From: an uncultured Brevibacterium sp.
Lineage (GTDB): Bacteria > Actinomycetota > Actinomycetes > Actinomycetales > Brevibacteriaceae
Assembly: GCA_902489215.1 (NCBI GenBank)
Contig: CABTZE010000018.1
Location: 1-20,283, forward strand
Direction of reading: 5' to 3'
Length of the DNA: 20,283 nt
The position numbers and the translations under genes were made by a program. The notes beneath the pieces were generated by a model. The model had not been told where the DNA came from. It saw nothing but the letters and a program-made list of their open reading frames with translations, and ran no database searches. Shown here one piece after another: positions 7,421 to 14,757 of the stretch. Position 1 is the first letter of the stretch, and the number at the start of each line of letters is the position of its first letter.

Positions 7421-8767
7421 TCATCCCAGGTGCGCTGCGGCGACCTTGACGAGGGCTTCGATGTCGCTGACCGCCGCCATTTCCCTGGCAGAGTGCATGG
7501 ACAGAAGCGGGATTCCCGCGTCAACGACTGTCATGCCCAGGCGGGTGGCCGTCAGCGGGCCGATGGTCGAACCGCACGGCATGGCGTTGTTCGATACGAA
7601 CGGCTGGTACTGCACACCGGCCTCGTCGCACAGGCGGGCCCATTCGGCGGTGCCTACAGCATCCGTTGCATAGCGCTGCACGGCGTTGAGTTTCAGCAGC
7701 AGCCCTTCACCGAGGGTCGGCCGCACCTGTGGGTCGTGGCGCTCCGGATAGTTGGGGTGGACGGCGTGGCCCGCGTCAGCGGAGATGCAGATGGAGCCCG
7801 CTATAGCCCTCAGGTGTCCTTCCCGGTCAGCTCCCACGCTGATGGACACCCGCTCCAAAATGTCTGCGAGCATCGGGCCCGATGCGCCCGTGCGGGTTTC
7901 TGAGCCGACTTCTTCGTGGTCGTTGGAAATGAAGACTGACACGGCTGTCAGGTTCTTCGTGTCGAGTTCTTCCATTGCCCGCAGGCCGGCGAACGTGGAG
8001 GACAGGTTGTCCATGCGGGAGCAGGCCAGCAGCTCCTGGGATGCTCCGAACAGGGCGGCTTCCTGCACCGGTGCGGTGATGACATCGTGGCCGACCACCT
8101 GGTCAGCGGAAACACCGGCGGATTCGGCCAGCAGTGCAATCACGTCGCCGCCGTGCTCCTCCAGGCCGACAACGGGCACGGTGTGCTGCTGGCGGTCGAG
8201 TTTGAGGCCTTCGTTGACCTGTCGGTCCAAGTGGATGGCCAGCTGGGGAATGCGGGCGATGCCCGGCGTGCGGGCAAGCACGGTCGTGCCGTCGCGCAGC
8301 GCCAGCCTGCCGGCAAAGCACAGTTCGCGGTCGAGCCACGAATTGAGCAGCACACCGCCGTACACTTCGACGCCCACCTGGGTGAAACCGGCCGCGGTGT
8401 GTGCCCCACCCGGCTTGAGTTTGAAGCCCGGCGAATCCGTGTGCGCACCGAAAACCCGGTAGCGCAGAGCACCAGCAGAAACGTCGTCCGGCAGAGCAAA
8501 TGCGGCCACGGCGCCTTCGCGCACCAGAACGTAGCGGCCGCCGGGGGTCAGGTTCCACGTCTGCGCTTCGTCGAGCAGCTCGTAACCTGCAGCCTGCAGC
8601 CGGCGGGAGGCTTCGTCGGCTGCGTGGTAGGAGGACGGCGATGCCGCGGCGTACTCGCCGAGTTCCAATGCGGTCTTCTGCGCTGAGGTCAATGACGCTG
8701 GGGCCGACTTGGCGGCGGCCTGCGCCGAAGCATTCTGCGCGGCTGTCTTTTCAGCGGCGGTGGACAT
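7421..8767 (-). CDS. M18 family aminopeptidase (aspartyl aminopeptidase type)
   Basis: Cytosolic dinuclear-metal aminopeptidase releasing N-terminal residues, often acidic, from peptides; 448 residues, close to the usual 420-450. Metal and catalytic residues are visible: H109 and D111 in GAHTDSPGFKLKP, D253 in CSRMDNLSS, E285-E286 in NDHEEVGSE, D331 in SADAGHAVHPNYPERH, and H425 in SMHSARE. Bacterial homologues are called PepC or ApeB. The first ~26 residues are Ala-rich and look like a disordered extension. The start ATG at 8765-8767 has AGGAGG (within 8771-8778 on the opposite strand) just upstream. It leads a two-gene operon with the DUF255 gene and is divergent from the MFS transporter, 61 bp apart. 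Confidence 0.94.
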   Translation of the reverse strand: MSTAAEKTAAQNASAQAAAKSAPASLTSAQKTALELGEYAAASPSSYHAADEASRRLQAAGYELLDEAQTWNLTPGGRYVLVREGAVAAFALPDDVSAGALRYRVFGAHTDSPGFKLKPGGAHTAAGFTQVGVEVYGGVLLNSWLDRELCFAGRLALRDGTTVLARTPGIARIPQLAIHLDRQVNEGLKLDRQQHTVPVVGLEEHGGDVIALLAESAGVSADQVVGHDVITAPVQEAALFGASQELLACSRMDNLSSTFAGLRAMEELDTKNLTAVSVFISNDHEEVGSETRTGASGPMLADILERVSISVGADREGHLRAIAGSICISADAGHAVHPNYPERHDPQVRPTLGEGLLLKLNAVQRYATDAVGTAEWARLCDEAGVQYQPFVSNNAMPCGSTIGPLTATRLGMTVVDAGIPLLSMHSAREMAAVSDIEALVKVAAAHLG

Positions 8768-8816
8768 GCGCTCCTCCTGAGCTTGTCGTCACAGCGCTGG
8801 ACTCAGAGCCGCCTGT

Positions 8817-8822
8817 TAGCCT
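8817..8822 (+). promoter_or_regulatory. Candidate -10 box, leaderless MFS transporter mRNA
   Basis: TAGCCT is followed by 6 nt and the GTG start at 8829. No ribosome-binding site lies between. This is the same arrangement as at several other starts here; no clear -35 was recognised. Confidence 0.45.
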
Positions 8823-8828
8823 TGCACG

Positions 8829-10088
8829 GTGTTCTCTGGTCTAGCGCGGCTGGTGGGCTGGGGCTTCTTCCCCCTGGCGATACTGGCAAAACTACCGTAT
8901 GCCATGTCGGTTGTAGCCGTCATGACATCTGTTGTCGGCACACGCGGTTCGTATACGCAGGCCGGTGTGGCTTCGGCCCTCGTGGGTCTGGCCACCGCGT
9001 TTTCCGGCCCGTTTTTCGGCTGGTTTGCCGACCGTTTCGGTCAGCGGGGCCTGCTTCTGTGTCTCGCGATCACAAACGGGGCTTCACTGTGGGGCCTGGG
9101 CTGGGCGCTGCGAGCCGACGCTCCCACGTGGGTTCTCTACGCGGCGGCGTTTGCGATCGGCGCCACGAGCCCACAGGCGGCATCCATGGTCCGCTCCCGT
9201 TGGCTTGAGGCGATCCGCGGCGCCTATTCCGGCACCCGGGCCGAGAAGGCCACCTCGGTCGTTCTGCCCTATGAGTCCTTCACCGACGAGGCTGTTTTTG
9301 TTGCCGGACCGATCCTCGTCGGCGCCATTGCGGTGGCCTTCGGAATTGTTGTGCCGCTCGATGTCGCGGCACTGACCACTCTCATCGGCATCAGCGCCTT
9401 CGCGCTGCACCCGTCGGCTCGCTTTGTGCGCGGTCACGCCCGGAACCTCATGGAGCAGTCAACAGCTGACGAGGCGGAGGCTGCTCCCGCTGTTGCTCCG
9501 GCTTCCGAGATCTTCCGGCTGTCGGTGCTGCTGCCGCCTGCGGGCATGGCCTGCATCGGCATGTTCTTCGGTTCGACTCTTGCGAGCCTCACCAGCTTTC
9601 TAGAGCAGTTCGACATGGCTGCTGCCGCGGGTATGTACTACGCCGTGATGGGCGTGGGCTCAGCGCTGTGCGCATTTGCCGTTGTGCTGCTGCCGCGCGG
9701 CTTCACCTTCGCAGCCCGCTGGATGGTGTTCGCCGCAGTGGCATTCACAGGAACCCTCGTGTTCACCGTGATGCCGGTGTTCCCTGCGGTCATTGTGGGC
9801 CTGGTTCTGTGCGGTGTGGGCATCGGCCCGGCACTCGTGACGCTGTTCTCGATTGCAGCGGAGGTCGCTCCGGTGGGCCGCGTGACAACCGTGATGGCCA
9901 TGATGACCACGGGTGTTGTCGTCGGCCAGGCTCTCATCAGCGCGGTCGTCGGTTCGCTCATCGACTCCTACGGCACCGGGGCGGGCTTCCTTGTGACCTC
10001 GGGGGCTTGCGCCGCGCTCTTCGTGCTCAGCTGCCTCAATATGTACCGTCGTCGAATCGATGTTTCGGCGGCTTCGCTTCGGGCGTAG
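8829..10088 (+). CDS. Major facilitator superfamily transporter
   Basis: Twelve-helix-type membrane transporter of 419 residues. It shows the MFS motif A-like loop between helices 2 and 3 (GWFADRFGQRG, residues 64-74), alternating hydrophobic segments throughout, and a central hydrophilic loop rich in Glu and Ala (about 203-223) joining the two six-helix halves. The cytoplasmic tail ends NMYRRRIDVSAASLRA. The substrate is unknown; it resembles actinobacterial drug- or sugar-efflux-type MFS proteins, but nothing in the neighbourhood identifies what it carries. The GTG start at 8829 is chosen because the first helix follows at once and a -10-like hexamer sits 6 nt before it. It is divergent from the M18 gene and 75 bp upstream of the DUF1684 gene. 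Confidence 0.88.
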   Translation: MFSGLARLVGWGFFPLAILAKLPYAMSVVAVMTSVVGTRGSYTQAGVASALVGLATAFSGPFFGWFADRFGQRGLLLCLAITNGASLWGLGWALRADAPTWVLYAAAFAIGATSPQAASMVRSRWLEAIRGAYSGTRAEKATSVVLPYESFTDEAVFVAGPILVGAIAVAFGIVVPLDVAALTTLIGISAFALHPSARFVRGHARNLMEQSTADEAEAAPAVAPASEIFRLSVLLPPAGMACIGMFFGSTLASLTSFLEQFDMAAAAGMYYAVMGVGSALCAFAVVLLPRGFTFAARWMVFAAVAFTGTLVFTVMPVFPAVIVGLVLCGVGIGPALVTLFSIAAEVAPVGRVTTVMAMMTTGVVVGQALISAVVGSLIDSYGTGAGFLVTSGACAALFVLSCLNMYRRRIDVSAASLRA

Positions 10089-10123
10089 AACTCTGTTTTC
10101 GCTCAGCCATGGGCGCTATTGTT

Positions 10124-10144
10124 GGTTCTGGCCTGCACAGAACC
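10124..10144 (+). other. Hairpin between the MFS and DUF1684 genes
   Basis: GGTTCTG (10124-10130) pairs perfectly with CAGAACC (10138-10144) over a 7-nt loop, 19 nt before the DUF1684 start. No U-tract follows, so it is not a clear terminator. TATTGT at 10117-10122 could be a -10, which would place the stem in the leader. Confidence 0.35.
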
Positions 10145-10163
10145 GCTCAACAGAAGGTGATCA

Positions 10164-11570
10164 GTGGAACAGTACAGAGCAGATTGGGAGGAGTGGCACG
10201 ACTCCCGAATCGCCGGTCTGGCAACCCCGAACGGGTGGCTCTCGCTCACGGGCCTCATCTGGTTGGCCGAAGGGGACGAACGCACCCTGCGCGAAATCCC
10301 CGGAACGTTCACCCGCAGCAATGACTGGCTGCACTTCGACCCCGCACCGGGTGGTTCGACAGGGCCGACAGCCGCGGCCCTTGACGTCATGGAAGACGAC
10401 ATCACCTTCCCGCGGGCCGAGCGCGTGCAGGTTGTGCGCAGCGCAGACACCGGCCGGCTCTCTGTCTGGCTGCCCCAGGGTGCTTCTCTCAATTGGCTGA
10501 CCGACGGTCCCGTCGTCATCGAAGCTCTCAACCGCGACGGCTACATGGGTCTGCGAATTCGCGACTCCCGATCAAAGCTTCTGGGCAGCTTCATCGACAT
10601 TCCCACCTTTGAGCTCGACAGGAGCTTCGCAGCTCAAGGCCAGTTCACCCCGTACGCCCAGCCTGAGCTTCGGCGAATCGACACGGCGGCACCAGGCCTG
10701 CAGATCAACACCTATGTTGTCGGCACCGTCGAATTCGATCTGCACGGAACCACGCACACGCTGCTGGCCACGGGCCACCCCGAAACCGGCCTCCACCTGG
10801 ACTTCTACGACGGCACCAACGGAGGCACCACCTCGCAGTGGCGTCGCCTGTCGATCGGCACCCCCGATTCCTCGGGCCGTGTCATCGTCGACTTCAACCG
10901 CGCAGTCAACTACCCCATGGCCTTCACCCCGTTTGCCACGTGCCCCGCGCCCGTACCCGAGAACCGGATCAGCGAACCGATCACGGCTGGCGAACAGGCA
11001 CCTCGGCAGACCCTGAGCGAAAACGGTCTGCGCACCCCGATCGTCATTGTTGAAACCAGCGACGATCTTTTCTTCGGTCGCACGCTCGACCAGCTGGCCG
11101 AAGGCGGCATCCACTGCGATTTTGTGCGCCTGCACGAAGGCGAACAGCTGCCAAGCCTCATCGGCTACCAGGGCGTCATCATCTTCGGCTTTGCCTGCGC
11201 TGAACAAGAACAGCGGTGGACGGTCTCACGCGACGACGTCATCGGCTTCCTCGATGACGCCATGGGCTCCCACATTCCAACAATCGCCGTCGGCGATGCC
11301 TGCCGGCTGCTCGAGGTTGCCGCCGGCGCCCAGGTCGACGGGGGAGACCTCCCCCTGCCGCAGTCGCTTGTGTCGGAAGCCGATTCGGTGGAAGTCAGCC
11401 TCAGCGACGACGTCGCGGAAGACGCGCTGTTCCGCAACCTCGTCACGAGCCCCAACGCCCCGTTGGGCCGTCTGCGCGCCAGCGCGGAGGGCGAAGACGA
11501 TTCGCTTATCCGCTCGTGGAACGATCTCGTCAACCGCTTCATCCGCATGCTCCACACCGAGCGCAGCTGA
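10164..11570 (+). CDS. DUF1684 protein fused to a degenerate class I glutamine-amidotransferase-like domain
   Basis: Product of 468 residues in two parts. Residues about 4-278 are DUF1684: YRADWEEWHDSRIAGLATPNGWLSLTGLIWL at the N-terminus and VDFNRAVNYPMAFTPFATCPAPVPENRIS (242-270) are characteristic. Residues about 290-440 are not part of DUF1684. TPIVIVETSD (291-300), YQGVIIFGF (335-343), DVIGFLDDAMGSHIPTIAVGDACRLLEVAAGAQV and VEVSLSDDVAEDALFRNL resemble a class I glutamine amidotransferase fold around its nucleophile elbow. Aligned with the usual PVLGICLGHQLLA pattern, the catalytic Cys is G377 and no downstream His-x-Glu is evident, so hydrolysis of glutamine is unlikely. DUF1684 function is unsettled. 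The GTG at 10164 has an AGAAGG ribosome site (10152-10157). The gene ends before a strong terminator. Confidence 0.85.
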   Translation: MEQYRADWEEWHDSRIAGLATPNGWLSLTGLIWLAEGDERTLREIPGTFTRSNDWLHFDPAPGGSTGPTAAALDVMEDDITFPRAERVQVVRSADTGRLSVWLPQGASLNWLTDGPVVIEALNRDGYMGLRIRDSRSKLLGSFIDIPTFELDRSFAAQGQFTPYAQPELRRIDTAAPGLQINTYVVGTVEFDLHGTTHTLLATGHPETGLHLDFYDGTNGGTTSQWRRLSIGTPDSSGRVIVDFNRAVNYPMAFTPFATCPAPVPENRISEPITAGEQAPRQTLSENGLRTPIVIVETSDDLFFGRTLDQLAEGGIHCDFVRLHEGEQLPSLIGYQGVIIFGFACAEQEQRWTVSRDDVIGFLDDAMGSHIPTIAVGDACRLLEVAAGAQVDGGDLPLPQSLVSEADSVEVSLSDDVAEDALFRNLVTSPNAPLGRLRASAEGEDDSLIRSWNDLVNRFIRMLHTERS

Positions 11571-11595
11571 GCGGAGCCCGGTCCAGTAAACAGCC

Positions 11596-11630
11596 GAGGT
11601 GCCGTCCCGGTCCCAGCCGGGCGGCACCTC
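11596..11630 (+). terminator. Intrinsic terminator after the DUF1684 gene
   Basis: GAGGTGCCG (11596-11604) pairs with CGGCACCTC (11622-11630) and CCCGG (11606-11610) with CCGGG (11617-11621), with one bulged T and a 6-nt loop. It begins 25 nt after the stop. GTGCGTTTG follows, giving only a weak U-tract. It also lies downstream of the opposing lipoprotein gene. Confidence 0.7.
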
Positions 11631-11677
11631 GTGCGTTTGCTGCTCGTGAGCGGCTTTGAGTTAGATGTTCAGAAGCC

Positions 11678-11970
11678 TCAGTCGTCTTCCGGTTCGTCGA
11701 CGATCTCGCCGTTCATTGCCGAAACGTAGATGTCAACCGAATCAGTCTTACCCTCGGGGTAGACCTCAACTTCGTGTTCTTCCGAGCCCTTGAGGACAGT
11801 CACGTCCCAGGTCTTGTCGTCATCGAAGTCGATGCTCTCAGCCTGCGAGGTCTGCTGGGCGTCTTCGATCTGCGGTTCTTCTTCGGAGTTTCCGCAGCCG
11901 GTCAGGACCAGAGCGCCGGCGGCAGCGGATGCCGCAAGGAGGGCTGAAAGCTTCGTCGTGAGGAAAGCAC
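11678..11970 (-). CDS. Small PepSY-type lipoprotein; frame lacks a usual start codon (possible frameshift)
   Basis: The minus-strand frame from about 11965 to the TGA at 11678-11680 encodes about 95 residues with a lipoprotein signal (TTKLSALLAASAAAGALVL then LTGC), a short acidic spacer (GNSEEEPQIEDAQQ) and one PepSY-like unit with KTWDVTVLKG, EEHEVEVYP and a DIYVSAMNGEIVDE ending. The lipid-bearing Cys would anchor it outside the membrane. However, no ATG, GTG or TTG occurs in this frame before the signal peptide. A GTG at 11968-11970 behind AAAGGA is one base out of frame and its own frame stops after 22 codons. One extra base in the TTT run at 11964-11966 would join them. This may be a sequencing error, a recent frameshift or an unusual start. 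It follows the larger PepSY lipoprotein gene by 71 bp. Confidence 0.6.
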
Positions 11971-12041
11971 TGTCCTTTCGTTGTGTGCGTGCACTAAGTC
12001 TGTGCCGTCAGTGTGGGGGCAACCCGCGTACGGCTGACCCG

Positions 12042-12665
12042 TCAGAGGACGTCGCCGGAGCGGTGGTGGATGTAGACGTCCTTCGGCTTGTCAGCACCGT
12101 CCTGTTTGATGCTGACCTTCCATGCCAGCTGGCCGTCCTTCGTGTCCGGGCCGACCTCAACAACATCGCCGCGTGTGTTGCGGGTTGCCGACTGAATGGC
12201 CTGGTCGACTGTCTGACGCATAAGCGAATACTCGTTCGTGGCACCTGACGGCGGGTTTTCGGCCTTGTCCTTGGCTGTCACTTCCGCACCGTCAGCGCTG
12301 ACGTGAACCGGTGTGTTCTTCCCGCCGTCGTAGACGGTCACGTCGTAGACGGTCACCAGCCAGCCGTCGTCTTCCTTTTTCAGGCCGACGGCCTGGCCGC
12401 TGTCGCTCACTTCCGAAACAGCTGTGAGAACAGCGGTGCGTGCCGCTTCGGATGACCTGTTGGAGTCCTGCCCGCCGCCGACCGTGGCGATGCCGCCGGC
12501 CGGCTCTTCAGAGGCAGAAGGTTCTTCCTGGGTTGCGGGAGCTTCGCTCGGAGCATCCTCCTTGACGGCACAGCCGCTGAGAGCGAGTGCGAGCGAACCG
12601 CCGATGACGGCGGCAGTGCGGAACGAGGGCAGGCGAACCGAGGACAGCAGGGGGTTCTTCTTCAT
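12042..12665 (-). CDS. PepSY-domain lipoprotein (two PepSY repeats)
   Basis: Predicted lipoprotein of 207 residues, exported and lipid-anchored. The N-terminus MKKNPLL with Lys/Arg residues, a hydrophobic stretch (AAVIGGSLALALSG) and a lipobox LSGC places the modified Cys at residue 32. A Glu/Pro/Ser-rich spacer (33-67) follows. Two PepSY-like units come next: one with AARTAVLTAV...DDGWLVTVYDVTVYDGG...VHVSADGAEV, the second with SLMRQTVDQAIQSA...DGQLAWKVSIKQDG...DVYIHHRSGDVL. PepSY domains are associated with modulation of peptidases or with envelope functions. ATG at 12663-12665 is preferred over an in-frame GTG three codons earlier because TAGCGT lies 7 nt upstream, implying a leaderless mRNA, and no ribosome site is seen. 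It lies just downstream of the M13 peptidase gene. Confidence 0.86.
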   Translation of the reverse strand: MKKNPLLSSVRLPSFRTAAVIGGSLALALSGCAVKEDAPSEAPATQEEPSASEEPAGGIATVGGGQDSNRSSEAARTAVLTAVSEVSDSGQAVGLKKEDDGWLVTVYDVTVYDGGKNTPVHVSADGAEVTAKDKAENPPSGATNEYSLMRQTVDQAIQSATRNTRGDVVEVGPDTKDGQLAWKVSIKQDGADKPKDVYIHHRSGDVL

Positions 12666-12672
12666 AGTCTTC

Positions 12673-12678
12673 ACGCTA
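12673..12678 (-). promoter_or_regulatory. Candidate -10 box of the PepSY lipoprotein gene
   Basis: TAGCGT on the minus strand, then 7 nt (GAAGACT), then ATG. The same hexamer and spacing stand before the M13 peptidase gene. It suggests a separate leaderless transcript inside the M13-PepSY gene series. Confidence 0.5.
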
Positions 12679-12719
12679 AAAGGGGGTTCTTAAAGTTTCT
12701 TCAGTGCTGGTGAAGCGCA

Positions 12720-14678
12720 TCACCAGATGGTGACGCGGTCTTCCGGGGCCAAGTACATGCCGTCGCCGGGCTGCGTGCCGAAGGTTTCGGCGAAGGCATC
12801 CATGTTCTTGACCACCTGGTTGCAGCGGAACTCCTCGGGCGAATGGGGGTCGATCGCCAGGCGGCGCTTGCGCTCTTCTTCGCGGAACTTCGAGCGCCAC
12901 GCGGCAGCCCACTGGCAGAAGAACGCTTCACGGTCAGCTTGGCTCAGCGGCTGTCCGCTGTTCTCCGCTGCCAGCTGCAGGGCCTTCCAGCTGATTCCCA
13001 AACCGCCGAGGTCGCCGATGTTCTCGCCGATCGTCAGTTCGCCGTTGACGGTGCTGCCGTCCGTAACTTCCCACGGCGACAGCGCGGAGTACTGGTCGAT
13101 GAGTTTGCGGGTGCGCTCTTCAAAGCCCGCCCGGTCTTCGTCAGTCCACCAGTTGACGAGGTTTCCGTCCCCGTCGTAGCGGGATCCTTGGTCGTCGAAG
13201 CCGTGGCCGATTTCGTGGCCGATGACAGCCCCAATAGCGCCGTAGTTGGCAGCGTCTGAAGCCTCAGCGTCGAACATGGGCGGCTGCAAGATGGCTGCGG
13301 GGAACACGATTTCATTGAGCACCGGGTGGAAGTAGGCGTTGACCGTCTGCGGGGTCATGAACCACTCGGTGCGGTCAACAGGGCCGCCGATGCGATCCAG
13401 CTGCCTGTGGTGTTCTGCCTGCGCGGACCGGCGGATGTTGCCCACGAGGTCATCGGCGGTCACCGTGAAGCTGTACTCCCGCCACACATCGGGGTAGCCG
13501 ACCTTGACGGAGAACTTCGACAGCTTCTCCAGGGCGCGAGTCTTCGTGGCTTCGGTCATCCAGTCGAGGTCCCTGATGGAGTTCTCGTAGGCCTTCAGCA
13601 GGTTGTCGACGAGTTCCGTGATGGCCTGCTTCGAGGCCGGCGGGAAGTGCTTCTGCACGTAGAGTTTGCCCACCAGTTCACCCAGGTGACCTTCAACGGT
13701 GCTGATCCCGCGCTTCCACCTCTCCCGCAGTTCGGGAGTGCCGGACAGGGTCCGGCCGAAGAAGCCGAAGTCCTCTTCGACGATGTCGGAACTGAGGTAG
13801 CCCGCGTAGCGGCTGAGAACACCGAACAGCAGCCACGCCTTGAGGGTGGTCAGCTCGGTGCTGTTCCACAGAGCGGCTGCTCCGGTAACGAAGTCGGGTT
13901 CGCGCACGATGAACTGCTCGGGTTCGGGGTTGATGCCGAGGGCTTCAAGCCACGAGTCGAGGTCGAACCCGGCGGCGAGTTCGCGCAGGTCTTCGGGTGC
14001 TGTGGGGTTGTAGGTGGCTTCGGCGTCGCGCGTGCGGACGTTGTCCCAGTGGTGCTTGGCCACAGCGGTTTCGAAGTCGAAGACGGTGCGGGCGAAATCG
14101 GCGTCTGACAGGCCAGAGTATTCGCTCAGTCCGCCAAGGCCGGACATTGCCTCGAGGTGGGCGAGGAAGGCTTCGCGGATCGGCGCGGATTCTTCCGTCC
14201 GGTAGTAGGACTCATCGGGCAGGCTGAGGCCGGACTGCTCGAAGTACAGCGCGTAGCGGTCGGAGTTCTTGGCGTCTGCGGACACGAAGCCGGCCAGCAG
14301 ACCGCCTACACCCTCCTGTTCCAGGCGGCCCATGACGGCGGCGAGCTCTTCCTTGCTGCCGGCGTCGGCAATTGCCTGGAACTGTTCGCGCAGCGGGCTC
14401 ACACCCAGCTGTTCGATGGTGTCGACGTCCATGAACGATGCGTAGAGATCCGCCGGCATCTGGGTATCCGGGTCGGCATCGGAATCGGCCTGCTGCAGGT
14501 CGGTGATGATGGTGCGGACGTTCTCTTCGGCCGCGTCGAACAGTCCGCGCATGGCTCCGTCGCCGGCGCGGTCGTCGGGGATGACGTGGCTCTCCAGCCA
14601 CGCGCCGTTGACGCGGCGGAACAGGTCGTCCCGGAAGGTCGTGGAAGGGTCTCCGTAGGGCAGATCAGCTGAAGTCAT
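12720..14678 (-). CDS. pepO: M13 family zinc metallopeptidase (neprilysin-like, PepO type)
   Basis: Zinc endopeptidase cleaving oligopeptides; 652 residues, normal for bacterial PepO-like M13 enzymes. The N-terminal M13 domain starts at once (FRDDLFRRVNGAWL, about 14-27). The catalytic region shows the NAYFHP substrate segment (447-452), VIGHEIGHGFDDQG with H488, E489 and H492, third zinc ligand E552 in GENIGDLGG, H612 and R618 in HSPEEFRCN, and the C-terminal APEDRVTIW. No signal peptide or membrane anchor is seen, so it is probably cytoplasmic. The ATG at 14676-14678 is chosen over a GTG three codons earlier because TAGCGT precedes it by 7 nt and no ribosome site exists. It is divergent from the tyrosine phosphatase gene and followed by two PepSY lipoprotein genes in the same direction. 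Confidence 0.94.
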   Translation of the reverse strand: MTSADLPYGDPSTTFRDDLFRRVNGAWLESHVIPDDRAGDGAMRGLFDAAEENVRTIITDLQQADSDADPDTQMPADLYASFMDVDTIEQLGVSPLREQFQAIADAGSKEELAAVMGRLEQEGVGGLLAGFVSADAKNSDRYALYFEQSGLSLPDESYYRTEESAPIREAFLAHLEAMSGLGGLSEYSGLSDADFARTVFDFETAVAKHHWDNVRTRDAEATYNPTAPEDLRELAAGFDLDSWLEALGINPEPEQFIVREPDFVTGAAALWNSTELTTLKAWLLFGVLSRYAGYLSSDIVEEDFGFFGRTLSGTPELRERWKRGISTVEGHLGELVGKLYVQKHFPPASKQAITELVDNLLKAYENSIRDLDWMTEATKTRALEKLSKFSVKVGYPDVWREYSFTVTADDLVGNIRRSAQAEHHRQLDRIGGPVDRTEWFMTPQTVNAYFHPVLNEIVFPAAILQPPMFDAEASDAANYGAIGAVIGHEIGHGFDDQGSRYDGDGNLVNWWTDEDRAGFEERTRKLIDQYSALSPWEVTDGSTVNGELTIGENIGDLGGLGISWKALQLAAENSGQPLSQADREAFFCQWAAAWRSKFREEERKRRLAIDPHSPEEFRCNQVVKNMDAFAETFGTQPGDGMYLAPEDRVTIW

Positions 14679-14685
14679 GACATCC

Positions 14686-14691
14686 ACGCTA
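14686..14691 (-). promoter_or_regulatory. Candidate -10 box, leaderless M13 peptidase mRNA
   Basis: TAGCGT on the minus strand, followed by GGATGTC (7 nt) and the ATG. It has identical hexamer and spacing to the PepSY lipoprotein gene downstream. Confidence 0.5.
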
Positions 14692-14700
14692 CCCGGGCGA

Positions 14701-14730
14701 GCTCGGTATCACCGGCAGGCACTGCCGAGC
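14701..14730. other. Nested inverted repeats in the divergent promoter region
   Basis: GCTCGG (14701-14706) and CCGAGC (14725-14730) form outer arms; GGCAG (14714-14718) and CTGCC (14722-14726) form an overlapping inner hairpin. They lie between the two divergent start regions and could be an operator shared by the M13 and phosphatase genes. Confidence 0.3.
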
Positions 14731-14744
14731 GAAAGCCGATGTGC

Positions 14745-14750
14745 CATCGT
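14745..14750 (+). promoter_or_regulatory. Candidate -10 box, tyrosine phosphatase gene
   Basis: CATCGT followed by 7 nt (AGGGACT) and ATG. AGGGA is present but only 2 nt from the start, too close for a normal ribosome site, so a leaderless start is favoured. Confidence 0.35.
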
Positions 14751-14757
14751 AGGGACT

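Noticed and set aside
12709..12724. GGTGA/TCACC inverted repeat at the M13 stop codon as a terminator
   Set aside because: Arms are only 5 bp with no U-tract, and the segment is largely coding.
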